From the IMG/VR virus record IMGVR_UViG_3300034106_000428, positions 1-21,053 of that record: a stretch of DNA of 21,053 nucleotides; one strand, written 5' to 3'. The notes under the pieces are model-generated. The model did no database searches, was not told the origin of the DNA, and worked only from the letters and a program-made list of their open reading frames with translations. Shown in pieces: positions 5,784 through 13,231 of this stretch. Each line of letters opens with the position of its first letter. Position 1 is the first letter of the stretch. The DNA is from a virus. Made by a program: the position numbers and the translations under genes.

Positions 5784-7610
5784 TTACCGAAGAAGCGGGT
5801 TGTTGGTATCCACGCCGCTGCTGGCCGGCGCCGCGCCAGGCGCCGCGCGGCGATTAGCGGGTGTTGCAGGCTTAAACGACGATTGCGGTGCTGGCAAGTC
5901 AGAAAATTGCGGAAACCGCGCAAAATCCTCACCAAACTGCCGTTGGTATGCGTCGCGAATGCGCGCCATCGCACCTTGCGCTTGCGCTTCAACCAACTCC
6001 AACTGTTTCAAAAGTGGCCCCGTGCCTTTGACAGGGTCAATGGCCGCAATTTGATCGGAAAGAATTTTCCATTCTTGGTTGGCAATTGAGCCGATAGCGC
6101 CGGATGCTGCCGCAGCAGCCTTACCCAAAGCTGTAATCTTGCCTTTCAGGTTAGCCAGCCGCGTTTCAGCCGCCGCCGCCGCGCCTTCTGGGATTGACGG
6201 CAGCATACCTGTAAAGCCGGTTGCACGCGACAGTCCAGGCTCTGCTCTAACAAACGAAATAGAGTCGAGAACTTCCTGCGTTGTCTGAAGCGCCGCAGTC
6301 GCAGACTTAAATTCTTTGCCCAGCTTATCGCGCCGCGCCGCCTCTTGCACCGGAGTGAGCGGCTTTGGTTGCGCTGCTGCGGAGCCTTCTGCGGCCCGAG
6401 CCGCCGGTCCTCCAGGGATAGGCTCCAAATCACCAGTAGGCGTAAAACGATACCCGACAGGAGGTTTACCCGCCGCCCGCGCCGGCGCGGGGGCTGCCGC
6501 AGCAGTAGCGGCGTTTTCTTGCGATTGAGCAAGTTGCGCTTGCGTCGGCGAGATAAACTGTTCCGTTTGACGGTCAAACACCAATCTACCCACGGGGACA
6601 AAACGATCCGACAGTGAAGCCGCAGCTTCAGGCGCCGCAAATATCTGCCGGCCGGTTCTTGGGTCAATAACTACTTGCCCCCGAGACACAGTTATAGGCT
6701 TGTTTTGATCCCCACGCAACGCGGCGTCAATCTGCTTAAGAAGCACCGCTGCGTCGGGGCTGCCCGCCTTAGACGCCAAGTTGTACCGTCTCATTAGCGC
6801 GTCTATATCCGGCGCAGCGCCGCCAGCAGCCGCCAACTGATTGAGGTTTGCAGGAGGCGCGGTAGGCGCAAGAGCGTTAGTCTGAACAGCGGCGACCGGC
6901 GCAGGCTCATTAGTAGGCTCAAAAGGCGGCAACGGTTCGGCCAAAAACGGGTTGGTCGTTGTTGGCATGCTGTAGCTAAAAACGCGCCCGGAAGCAGAGT
7001 CCATTGGGTTTACATACCGCACCAAAGGCCGGCCTGATTCAGACTCGCTTTGCAACATGCCACGCAATTCGGCTTGTGACTTGCCCTGCGCTCGACGTTG
7101 CGTAGATGTTGGGGAGCTTTCATAAGGCATTACCTCAATGAAAGGACTTTCCGGCGTACCTTTTTCTTCAACATGCGACCGCATGTCAAAATCAGTGCTT
7201 TTAACAGGCTCAGCCGCTGCTGGCGCAGCACCAGTGATCGCGCCAGCAGCCGATGTCGGCGTAGTGGGCGCGCCAGCGCCGCCGCCATATCGGCGCTCGT
7301 ATTCATCAAGGAGTTGCTGTTTTTGCAACGCTTGATAGATGTTGTACCCTTGCTCGCTAGTTCTGGGGTTTTGCATCATCAGCAGCGATGCAGTCCTAAG
7401 ATCGGGACCACCTTTAGCCGAGATAGCGGCTGCGATCTGACCAAGAACGCCACGTTCACGGCGCAAATCTTCCATCTGCATGTCGGCAATTTCAGTCTGA
7501 CGCTGACCACCTACAATCTGTTGGACTTGCGCGTACTCGGCCAGCGCATTACGCGGCCTAAACTCGGGCTGGCGAAAGCTCATCGCAATGTTAGGGTTAA
7601 CGAGTGCCAT
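5784..7610 (-). CDS. ejection / internal virion protein (P22 gp20 position)
   Basis: 608 residues. The N-terminal 110 residues are helical and polar (FRPRNALAEYAQVQQIVGGQ, then MQMEDLRRERGVLGQIAAAI). Long Ala/Pro/Thr low-complexity linkers follow (GAPTTPTSAAGAITGAAPAA; ALAPTAPPANLNQLAAAGGA). The C-terminal ~200 residues are again helical (TTQEVLDSISFVRAEPGLSR; QEWKILSDQIAAIDPVKGTG; ARIRDAYQRQFGEDFARFPQ). No catalytic motif is seen. It is the second of three consecutive genes that match P22 7-20-16 in order. It starts 2 nt after the stop of the 231-aa gene without a clear ribosome site, so it is probably translated by re-initiation. Confidence 0.7.
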   Translation of the reverse strand: MALVNPNIAMSFRQPEFRPRNALAEYAQVQQIVGGQRQTEIADMQMEDLRRERGVLGQIAAAISAKGGPDLRTASLLMMQNPRTSEQGYNIYQALQKQQLLDEYERRYGGGAGAPTTPTSAAGAITGAAPAAAEPVKSTDFDMRSHVEEKGTPESPFIEVMPYESSPTSTQRRAQGKSQAELRGMLQSESESGRPLVRYVNPMDSASGRVFSYSMPTTTNPFLAEPLPPFEPTNEPAPVAAVQTNALAPTAPPANLNQLAAAGGAAPDIDALMRRYNLASKAGSPDAAVLLKQIDAALRGDQNKPITVSRGQVVIDPRTGRQIFAAPEAAASLSDRFVPVGRLVFDRQTEQFISPTQAQLAQSQENAATAAAAPAPARAAGKPPVGYRFTPTGDLEPIPGGPAARAAEGSAAAQPKPLTPVQEAARRDKLGKEFKSATAALQTTQEVLDSISFVRAEPGLSRATGFTGMLPSIPEGAAAAAETRLANLKGKITALGKAAAAASGAIGSIANQEWKILSDQIAAIDPVKGTGPLLKQLELVEAQAQGAMARIRDAYQRQFGEDFARFPQFSDLPAPQSSFKPATPANRRAAPGAAPASSGVDTNNPLLR

Positions 7611-7612
7611 GA

Positions 7613-8308
7613 TTAGTACCCCACGCCAGCAAAGTTAGACGGGTCGTAACGGCGGCTGTTAAGAGCCTGTTGCAGCAACGAGTTCTGCGCTTGACCCTGC
7701 TGATAGTTCATGTATTGGCCCAAGCCGCCAGTAATTGCGTTGGCTGCGCCCATGTAGCCAGATGCGCGGGCCTGAGCACCAGCACCAATGGTTTCAGCCA
7801 AGTTGGACCCAAACTGCCCGGCTTGTCCGGCAAGATTTTGCGCTGCGGTCTGACCAACGCCGGCCAGCGATTGCAACGGGTTAAGCCGCGCTTGGCGCTC
7901 GGATTGATAGCGGTTGAAGGCGTTCTGGTACTCTTGTGAGCCCATCTCCTGCCCGAACCGCGTCAGCGCCTTGCCGGTTGCGCCGCCCATCAGCCCGCCC
8001 CGCGCCGCAGCCGACCGCTCCAGCGCCTTCTGGCCCTCCGACAGCCTGAATGCGTAGCCAGGATCAGCCTGAAACTGTTGCATTCCAAATGGCGTGTATT
8101 CGGTTGCTAGCGGGATCAGCTTGTTAAGCGCCTGCTCACCAGCTTCACGGTAGGGTCTGCCCAGCTCAACCTGCCGCTCAAAAATCTCGCGCTGCACATC
8201 GGCAGCGCGGTCAGCAGCGGCGGCTTGCGCGTTGGCGGCGCTGCGGGAAGAACTTGCGCCAAGCAAAGAACTGCCGATAATCGCGGCGGGGATCATCCAT
8301 GCGGCCAT
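7613..8308 (-). CDS. DNA ejection protein (P22 gp7 position)
   Basis: 231 residues, almost the same length as P22 gp7 (about 229). A hydrophobic small-residue N-terminus (MAAWMIPAAIIGSSLLGASS) precedes a helix (ADRAADVQREIFERQVELGR). The section PGYAFRLSEGQKALERSAAA and GGLMGGATGKALTRFGQEMG is characteristic of a widespread phage virion protein annotated as DNA transfer/injection protein. The C-terminal half is Gln/Ala/Gly-rich. It has a strong AAGGAG ribosome site. It would be ejected early to help form the conduit across the envelope; that role is taken from the P22 system. Confidence 0.78.
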   Translation of the reverse strand: MAAWMIPAAIIGSSLLGASSSRSAANAQAAAADRAADVQREIFERQVELGRPYREAGEQALNKLIPLATEYTPFGMQQFQADPGYAFRLSEGQKALERSAAARGGLMGGATGKALTRFGQEMGSQEYQNAFNRYQSERQARLNPLQSLAGVGQTAAQNLAGQAGQFGSNLAETIGAGAQARASGYMGAANAITGGLGQYMNYQQGQAQNSLLQQALNSRRYDPSNFAGVGY

Positions 8309-8318
8309 GTCAGGCTCC

Positions 8319-8654
8319 TTAAGTCACTTCGCGTCCACTGACGCGCATGTTGATGGCGCTGGCAGTTCCAGCAATTGTACTGATGAAGTCGCCGATGCCA
8401 AGCACCTGGCCCACCAGTTCGGGGAAGGTGTACACCTCGGACGGCTGAAGCGTCTTGGTCTTGGTAATCAAGTTCTGATTGCCCGCCGAGCCAGCAGCCG
8501 TGACGAGGTTGACGCTGATCGTCGCGGCGGTGGCGCTGTAGTTCGTCGCCGTGAATTTGTCGATGATGGTCGTCACGCCAGTCGCGGTGTACTGGGTGGT
8601 TTGGCTGTTCTCGACCGTTTTGGCCGGAACGAGGACTTTGACGGTGACTGTCAT
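8319..8654 (-). CDS. hypothetical 111-aa beta-rich structural protein (P22 gene 14 position)
   Basis: The protein (MTVTVKVLVPAKTVENSQTT...) is rich in Thr, Val and Ala with alternating beta-strand patterns (TTIIDKFTATNYSATAATIS; KTLQPSEVYTFPELVGQVLG; ISTIAGTASAINMRVSGREV). It looks like a single beta-sandwich domain, similar in style to small virion proteins found beside tail genes in many phages. By position it lies where P22 has gene 14, but no sequence similarity to gp14 can be claimed from here. It starts 2 nt after the stop of the tail-needle candidate. Confidence 0.72.
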   Translation of the reverse strand: MTVTVKVLVPAKTVENSQTTQYTATGVTTIIDKFTATNYSATAATISVNLVTAAGSAGNQNLITKTKTLQPSEVYTFPELVGQVLGIGDFISTIAGTASAINMRVSGREVT

Positions 8655-8656
8655 GA

Positions 8657-9736
8657 CTAGACTCCCTGTAGTGTCGGCACAGAGGCTATCGACACAGTTA
8701 ATATGACTGACGGCGTGGCCGGACGAACTGGCCCGGTTTGTGCAGCAATGTACTGAATTGTAGTGGAGGCGTTAGTAGTTGCCCACATCAACTCAATGTA
8801 TTCGTCAGCGGCTAAATCGACGAACAGGTTTAGCGCGCCGATTAAGTGCCCGTCTGTGCCGCCGTGCCGATTGGGCACGGAAAACTGGCTGTTGGAGTCA
8901 GGCACATTTACACCGTTTTTACGCATCCAAATATCGGTGTCGTGAATGTTGTTGTCGGTGTTTACAAATTGAACGCTGAACTGAATGTTGTACGTCCCGG
9001 CAATCTCACACCTGACCTTGGACTTGCAGGTGCCGGTGATGGTCGTAGACGCTACGGTCTGCGACACGCTGACCTGATAGGTGCCAGTGCTGCCGTCCGT
9101 GCCTGTTAGCTGCGACACGATGCGAGTTCCAGCCGTAACGCCGGTGCCCGTGATCACCATGCCAGGGTAGATTGGCCCCGAGGTGATCGCTGTCACCGTC
9201 ATGGTGGTCGTGGCAATCGACGCAGTGAACACGGCTGTGCGGTCTTCTATCGTGACGTTTTTGCTGAACTGCGTGGTGTCGTACAGCAGCGGGTACGCCG
9301 TAGTTGTTGAGCCGTCTGGCTGGTTGGCCGTGCTGTAAAAGGAGCCGTATACAAATTGCGGAATCTGCGGCGTGGTAATCGGCGCAGACTGAAGTGCGTC
9401 GATCTGCTTTTGCATCTCGGCAATCTGCGACACCAAAGCCGAGCAGCAGTCTGCCAACGCTTCTGCTTGGATTTGCTTGGTCAACTCATCGCTCAAATCA
9501 GCCGCAGGCGGCAGCGTCTGCAACTCCTGATTGACTGCTTGAAGCGCGGCCTCAAGAGAGGCAATCGTTGACTCGGCGCTGAACGTAAGCCCCGAGTCGT
9601 CAATAACCGCTGCGGCCGCGTTGTTGAGCGACAGGAAGAACAAATACCAAGCCCTGTCGATCAACCCCGTGCGGGGGTCGATCAACGGCACCCGTGGCGG
9701 GGTGATTGGCGTCGGCGTCGCGTTAGGGCTAGGCAT
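8657..9736 (-). CDS. tail-needle/fibre-like protein with coiled coil and C1q/TNF-like knob
   Basis: 359 residues. Residues 1-40 are Pro-rich with [20 protein letters not shown], an opening common in phage tail-associated proteins. Residues about 52-118 are helical with heptad spacing ([40 protein letters not shown]), a likely trimeric coiled coil. Residues about 168-237 are a Thr/Gly/Ser-rich insert ([20 protein letters not shown] ...). Residues 238-359 form a beta-rich domain ([36 protein letters not shown]) reminiscent of C1q/TNF-type virion knobs. It starts inside the gp10-like gene (8-nt overlap), exactly where P22 has the tail needle gp26; Sf6 gp26 also ends in a TNF-like knob. The needle role is inferred from position and architecture. 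Confidence 0.75.
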   Translation of the reverse strand: MPSPNATPTPITPPRVPLIDPRTGLIDRAWYLFFLSLNNAAAAVIDDSGLTFSAESTIASLEAALQAVNQELQTLPPAADLSDELTKQIQAEALADCCSALVSQIAEMQKQIDALQSAPITTPQIPQFVYGSFYSTANQPDGSTTTAYPLLYDTTQFSKNVTIEDRTAVFTASIATTTMTVTAITSGPIYPGMVITGTGVTAGTRIVSQLTGTDGSTGTYQVSVSQTVASTTITGTCKSKVRCEIAGTYNIQFSVQFVNTDNNIHDTDIWMRKNGVNVPDSNSQFSVPNRHGGTDGHLIGALNLFVDLAADEYIELMWATTNASTTIQYIAAQTGPVRPATPSVILTVSIASVPTLQGV

Positions 9737-11168
9737 TCGTTGGACTCAGAATCAACTCTGCGCCCATGATGCTGATCTTGACCGGATCGGTGCCCGATAG
9801 CTCATAAACGCGGTCGCGCAGCTTCAGGGTCATGCCCATGCGCCGCCAGAACACCCGGCGGTAGTACTCGCCGATCTTGCCGATCTGCGCCCAGTGCTCG
9901 TTGCCCCATGTGTGGCCGCCGTCGTCCGACCAGCGCAGCATGACCTCGGGGTTGCTGCCTTGGCCCAGATTCAGGCCAGTACCGGCCTCAATGTCCAGTT
10001 GCAGGCTGTGCTGCGCGGTGCGCTTGAGGTTGTTTTGGCCGGTGGGCAGCGCCCGCCACGACCGCAGCCACTTTTGAATCTGGCCGTTGTCCGAGTAGTC
10101 GTCCAGATCAAAGGCGTAGATGTTGCCGTTCTCGTAGTCGCCGACGACCACTTTGTTGTTGAACGCCATCTGGCAGTTGCTGCGGTGCCGGGTGAACTCG
10201 CCATTGCTCCAGCCAGCCCGCTCGTGCCAGGCTTGGGTGGCGGCGTCGTAGACCCAGGTCGTGTTGGCGCTCGGGAAGATCAGCACATAAAAGCTGTGGC
10301 CGTCCTGCTGGTAGGTGTACGCGATGGCGTCCGACAAATCGCTGTACTGCTGAATCTGCCACTCAACGGCGTGGGTGCTAATGCGCTGGCCGGTGTAGCC
10401 GTTGGCCCGGTAGACCATGCCTTGGCCCCGGCGGTCACGCCCAAGCCAGAACAAGGCGTTGTCCATCTTGGCAACCGAAAACGGGGCCGCGCAGCCCAGC
10501 TCGTTAAACGCGCCTTGGATGCGCTGGAGCGGGAAGTCGGTCGCGCCGGAGTCGTACCAAACTTCAATCGAGTTGGTGCCAAAGGCCCAGATTTCGCGGA
10601 AATTAGACGCCACGGCAACCAGCCCGTCAGGCGAGCCCTCGGTGCTGGCAAACTCCAGCGGGTCAATCGACGTGCCGTCCAGCAGCGCCGTGATCCACAT
10701 CTTTTGGCTGTTGGGCTGGTTGAAGACGAAGTAGCCGTCGAGATACGCCACGGTCACGGCGCCGGGAAAATCCGGGTCGGTGATCTGCCCAAAAGCGTTG
10801 GTCGTGTTGTTGTAGATGTAGCTCGGGCCGTTGGCCGCGATGAAAAGCTGCGTGCCGTTGTCGGCCATGCTGACTGGGCCGGTGCCTGCCACGGTGCCCA
10901 GCAGCGTCGGCGCGTAGCTGTTGTTGATCTTGTAGAGTTGCGTGCCCGACACCACAAAGCCGGTGCCGTCTTGCGGCGAGAAGGCCCACAGGCCACGGAT
11001 CGGGCCGGTGCCAATCGAGTTGAGCAGCTTCAGCCCCGGAGCGCGGTTTAGAAACGCCGGCTCCTTGCCCGCCTCGGGCACGATCTCGGGGAACAGGTTG
11101 ACCATGCGGGCGTCGGCAGCATTGACGCTGCGAGCCACATAGGTCGAACCAAGGATCGGCGTTTTCAT
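9729..11168 (-). CDS. P22 gp10-like packaged-DNA stabilisation (tail accessory) protein
   Basis: 479 residues, close to P22 gp10 (472). The opening [29 protein letters not shown] and [11 protein letters not shown] is the signature of this family (Phage_stabilise). Further typical segments are [37 protein letters not shown] and [18 protein letters not shown]. The protein is beta-rich (propeller-like repeats such as [25 protein letters not shown]). In P22, gp10 binds below gp4 to plug the portal and is the platform for the needle and tailspikes. Translation begins in an ATGA overlap with the 53-aa gene. Confidence 0.92.
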   Translation of the reverse strand: MKTPILGSTYVARSVNAADARMVNLFPEIVPEAGKEPAFLNRAPGLKLLNSIGTGPIRGLWAFSPQDGTGFVVSGTQLYKINNSYAPTLLGTVAGTGPVSMADNGTQLFIAANGPSYIYNNTTNAFGQITDPDFPGAVTVAYLDGYFVFNQPNSQKMWITALLDGTSIDPLEFASTEGSPDGLVAVASNFREIWAFGTNSIEVWYDSGATDFPLQRIQGAFNELGCAAPFSVAKMDNALFWLGRDRRGQGMVYRANGYTGQRISTHAVEWQIQQYSDLSDAIAYTYQQDGHSFYVLIFPSANTTWVYDAATQAWHERAGWSNGEFTRHRSNCQMAFNNKVVVGDYENGNIYAFDLDDYSDNGQIQKWLRSWRALPTGQNNLKRTAQHSLQLDIEAGTGLNLGQGSNPEVMLRWSDDGGHTWGNEHWAQIGKIGEYYRRVFWRRMGMTLKLRDRVYELSGTDPVKISIMGAELILSPTNA

Positions 11169-11326
11169 GCTTGACCTACCCTTTGCAAGCCTTTACCGGT
11201 AGTCCAAACAGTTTTGCCGACGCGCACGTTGATAGCGGAACCCAAGAACCGCTCCTCCAGCAAGTTGTATACGCGGCCAAGACGCACGCACACTTCGAAG
11301 GGACGAGAGCGAAAAGTGAACTCCAT
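11165..11326 (-). CDS. hypothetical 53-aa protein between gp4- and gp10-like genes
   Basis: An open frame of 54 codons fills what would otherwise be a 160-bp gap. It begins at ATG 11326, 2 nt after the stop of the gp4-like gene, and its TGA overlaps the start of the gp10-like gene (ATGA, 11165-11168). The product (MEFTFRSRPFEVCVRLGRVY ... [18 protein letters not shown]) is basic and beta-prone. The precise coupling at both ends argues that it is real. Family and function are not known; a minor neck component would fit the position. Confidence 0.75.
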   Translation of the reverse strand: MEFTFRSRPFEVCVRLGRVYNLLEERFLGSAINVRVGKTVWTTGKGLQRVGQA

Positions 11327-11328
11327 GA

Positions 11329-12060
11329 TCAATAGTTGCCGGCATAGATGTTGAACCGCTGCCGCGTGGCAATCAGCGAGTACGGCATCGACATCACATC
11401 GTCCGGGTTGTTGATGCGCTTGAGGTTGCGCTTGCTGTACATTGCAATTCGCTGCACTTGGGGACTTGGCTCGATGCCAAACTCCGGCGCGATCTCGCAG
11501 GCCAAGTTGTAGGTAAACGCCCGCAGGTAGCCTGGCGGGAACAGAATCTGGGTGGACAGATTGGCCGGCTGCGTCAGCTCTTGGACGCTGATAAAGTGGA
11601 ACTCCAGCAGCCGCGTCGGGCGCGGGTAGATGAAGATGTCAAAGTCCGGGTAGGTGTTGTTGACGAACATCACCTGCGGGTACGTCGAGGTCACGGTCTT
11701 GACCGCGATGCCGTCGTACTGCTGCTGGTTGATCAGCTTGATGCCGTACGACACGCCAGTGCCGGGGTCTTTGAAGTAGGTGGCGTCGTCCACCAGAATC
11801 GGGCGTACAGCAGTGCCGTTGAGCCGCACCAGCGAGCCGCTGGGGCCAAGGGTTGCGTTGATTAAGCCAACCGGCCAATTGCAAATCTGGTCGATGGTGG
11901 CAAAAACAGACAGGCGCTCGGTGTTCCACGAGTCGATCATCTGATTTAGCGCCATCAGGGAGTCCTGAGACACTGAGGCCGACGACGTTTCGCCCTCGGC
12001 TAGAACGCCTAGCAGCCGCAACGCCCGGTTAATCTGTTCGCCTGCGGTGTAGGTCGTCAT
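11329..12060 (-). CDS. P22 gp4-like head-completion / neck protein
   Basis: 243 residues. The opening MTTYTAGEQINRALRLLGVL followed by SQDSLMALNQMIDSWNTERL is typical of the gp4 (P22_Tail-4) family, an all-helical N-terminal domain. Other family-like sections are FHFISVQELTQPANLSTQIL, FPPGYLRAFTYNLACEIAPE and FGIEPSPQVQRIAMYSKRNL. P22 gp4 has about 166 residues; the extra ~75 residues here are a beta-rich insertion in the middle (VRLNGTAVRPILVDDATYFK ... GIKLINQQQYDGIAV). The protein binds the portal after packaging and starts tail assembly. The place between capsid and gp10-like genes agrees. Confidence 0.88.
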   Translation of the reverse strand: MTTYTAGEQINRALRLLGVLAEGETSSASVSQDSLMALNQMIDSWNTERLSVFATIDQICNWPVGLINATLGPSGSLVRLNGTAVRPILVDDATYFKDPGTGVSYGIKLINQQQYDGIAVKTVTSTYPQVMFVNNTYPDFDIFIYPRPTRLLEFHFISVQELTQPANLSTQILFPPGYLRAFTYNLACEIAPEFGIEPSPQVQRIAMYSKRNLKRINNPDDVMSMPYSLIATRQRFNIYAGNY

Positions 12061-12061
12061 G

Positions 12062-12256
12062 CTATTCCTCTTCGTCCTTTTTGCGCCGCCCGCGCCGAGG
12101 TGCAGGTGCTACCTCAATTTGCGGCTCGATCTGAGGCACATCTTGTTCCTCAGGATTGTAGCGTGACCAGCCGTGTTGAACATCAAAATCGGCTTCCAAG
12201 TCCATCACGGCAACTTTAGCGCCGTGGACGGGGTGTGTCAGGTAGATTGCGGCCAT
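12062..12256 (-). CDS. hypothetical 64-aa protein with basic/acidic tail
   Basis: The protein starts MAAIYLTHPVHGAKVAVMDL, continues EADFDVQHGWSRYNPEE and ends in a Pro-rich linker and a charged tail (RRGRRKKDEEE). Short proteins with an 'HP.HG.K.A....E...D...GW..Y' pattern are common beside phage neck genes; function is unknown. ATG 12256 is chosen; an in-frame GTG at 12274 would add six residues but lies inside the loop of a strong hairpin. Neither start has a good ribosome site. The stop is 1 nt before the gp4-like start. Confidence 0.72.
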   Translation of the reverse strand: MAAIYLTHPVHGAKVAVMDLEADFDVQHGWSRYNPEEQDVPQIEPQIEVAPAPRRGRRKKDEEE

Positions 12257-12265
12257 AGAGTAAGA

Positions 12266-12284
12266 CGGGGGCACGAAGCCCCCG
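12266..12284 (-). other. strong GC hairpin directly before the 64-aa gene
   Basis: On the minus strand CGGGGGC (12284-12278) pairs perfectly with GCCCCCG (12272-12266) around the loop TTCGT. It lies 5 nt after the stop of the 138-aa gene and 9 nt before ATG 12256. The following bases (TCTTACTCT) are only partly T-rich, so it is a weak terminator, an mRNA 3'-end stabiliser, or a structure that dampens translation of the next gene. Confidence 0.7.
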
Positions 12285-12289
12285 CCAAT

Positions 12290-12706
12290 TTAGTTTGCAG
12301 ACATGACGACCCAATCAGTCCCGTCACAAACGAGCATCGCAAACTTACCAGCGGTGTTGGTAAGGATGGCGGTGCCGGCCGTGTTGGAATTGAGGGGTTT
12401 CACGTTGGTTGCAGCAGAGTTGACTGCCTGAGCCGCAATCGTCTTGATCCAAACCACGCGGCCAGTGCTGGCCGAAGCGGTCGGGAACGTGACGGAAATT
12501 GCGCCTGTTCCGTTGCAAACCACGAAGTTTTCGGTCGCGCCCAGCGTGAACGAAGCGGCCTTGATGACCGGCGCGTTCAAGTCCAGTTGCGTGCCGCTGA
12601 GAGCGCCGGCGGCAGAGATTGACGCAGCGGTAACCGCGCCAGTGACCGTTACCGACTCAAACTCCGGGTCAGCAAACGCGACGCCTACTGCTTTAGTATT
12701 TGGCAT
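12290..12706 (-). CDS. putative capsid decoration protein (138 aa, beta-rich)
   Basis: The start is ATG 12706 with AAGGACA about 7 nt upstream; a longer in-frame opening further upstream lies inside the preceding gene and is not real. The protein begins MPNTKAVGVAFADPEFESVT, continues with VTGAVTAASISAAGALSGTQ (a short beta-repeat type stem), then a compact beta domain ending KFAMLVCDGTDWVVMSAN. Such endings (A.FV.DGT.W..) occur in many phage fibre and decoration proteins. Placement between capsid and neck genes, isolation by hairpins and its own ribosome site suggest an abundant head-associated protein. Function is inference. Confidence 0.78.
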   Translation of the reverse strand: MPNTKAVGVAFADPEFESVTVTGAVTAASISAAGALSGTQLDLNAPVIKAASFTLGATENFVVCNGTGAISVTFPTASASTGRVVWIKTIAAQAVNSAATNVKPLNSNTAGTAILTNTAGKFAMLVCDGTDWVVMSAN

Positions 12707-12719
12707 GATATGTCCTTTT

Positions 12720-12742
12720 AAAAACAGGAGGCCGAAGCCTCC
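12720..12742 (-). terminator. rho-independent terminator between the two decoration genes
   Basis: On the minus strand GGAGGC (12742-12737) pairs with GCCTCC (12732-12727) around the extra-stable loop TTCG, followed by TG and a run of five T (12724-12720). It is 7 nt after the stop of the 142-aa gene and just before the AAGGACA ribosome site of the 138-aa gene. The structure has all parts of an intrinsic terminator with a short U-tract, probably partial since essential genes follow. Confidence 0.78.
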
Positions 12743-12749
12743 CGTTAGC

Positions 12750-13178
12750 TTAGACGCGGTACAGAGTCCAAGTCGTGTCGCTGGTTTTACGAGCGATAAA
12801 CGAGGCCGAAGTACCATCGTTGATGGCCAGCGAACCGACAATCGTCCAGCCCGTGCCAGTGCCAGCGGCCATGGTGATGTCGCCGGTCGAGGTGCCAATG
12901 TTGACCACCACCCAGTTAAAGGTGCTGCCAACTTTAGCACTGGAGACCAGATCGTTCACACCAGTGACGCCGCCTGCTGTAACCACGATAGGCATCGTGT
13001 AGGTCGTGGCAGTGGTGCCAGGATTGGCGATCAGAATACCGCCAGTTACTTCAGCAGCCGTCAGGGTGACAGCGGAAGTGCCAGTTTCAGTAGTAGGGGC
13101 GGGCAAGTAGCCGATGACGGGTTCGTTGAGGTTGCCGTCGCCGACTTGATAGCCGCCTGCGCCATTAGGGAGAGCCAT
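12750..13178 (-). CDS. putative capsid decoration / head-associated protein (142 aa, beta-rich)
   Basis: ATG 13178 has AAAGGAA upstream. The protein begins MALPNGAGGYQVGDGNLNEP and contains many Thr/Val/Gly strands (SAVTLTAAEVTGGILIANPG; TYTMPIVVTAGGVTGVN; TFNWVVVNIGTSTGDITMAA), ending FIARKTSDTTWTLYRV. It directly follows the capsid gene and is bordered by hairpins on both sides, as expected for a gene expressed at high level on its own mRNA segment. Its last 40 residues follow the same plan as those of the 138-aa protein, suggesting a related fold. No database family can be named. Confidence 0.78.
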   Translation of the reverse strand: MALPNGAGGYQVGDGNLNEPVIGYLPAPTTETGTSAVTLTAAEVTGGILIANPGTTATTYTMPIVVTAGGVTGVNDLVSSAKVGSTFNWVVVNIGTSTGDITMAAGTGTGWTIVGSLAINDGTSASFIARKTSDTTWTLYRV

Positions 13179-13211
13179 GATAAATTCCTTTCAAAAAGTT
13201 ACGAATTGAAG

Positions 13212-13225
13212 CCCCCGAAGGGGCG
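13212..13225 (-). terminator. UUCG hairpin at the end of the capsid gene
   Basis: On the minus strand GCCCC (13225-13221) pairs with GGGGC (13216-13212) around TTCG, the extra-stable C(UUCG)G arrangement. It begins 6 nt after the capsid stop codon. No direct T-run follows (TTCAATTCG, then a TTTTT further on), so it is a weak terminator or an mRNA-stabilising 3' structure. Confidence 0.6.
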
Positions 13226-13231
13226 TCAAAA

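Noticed and set aside
9894-11051. Long plus-strand open frame (385 codons) opposite the gp10-like gene
   Set aside because: It is an antisense shadow with low-complexity composition; the minus frame has clear gp10-family sequence and coupled neighbours.
12707-12940. Longer start for the 138-aa decoration gene
   Set aside because: It would overlap the 142-aa gene and read through the terminator; ATG 12706 has its own AAGGACA site.
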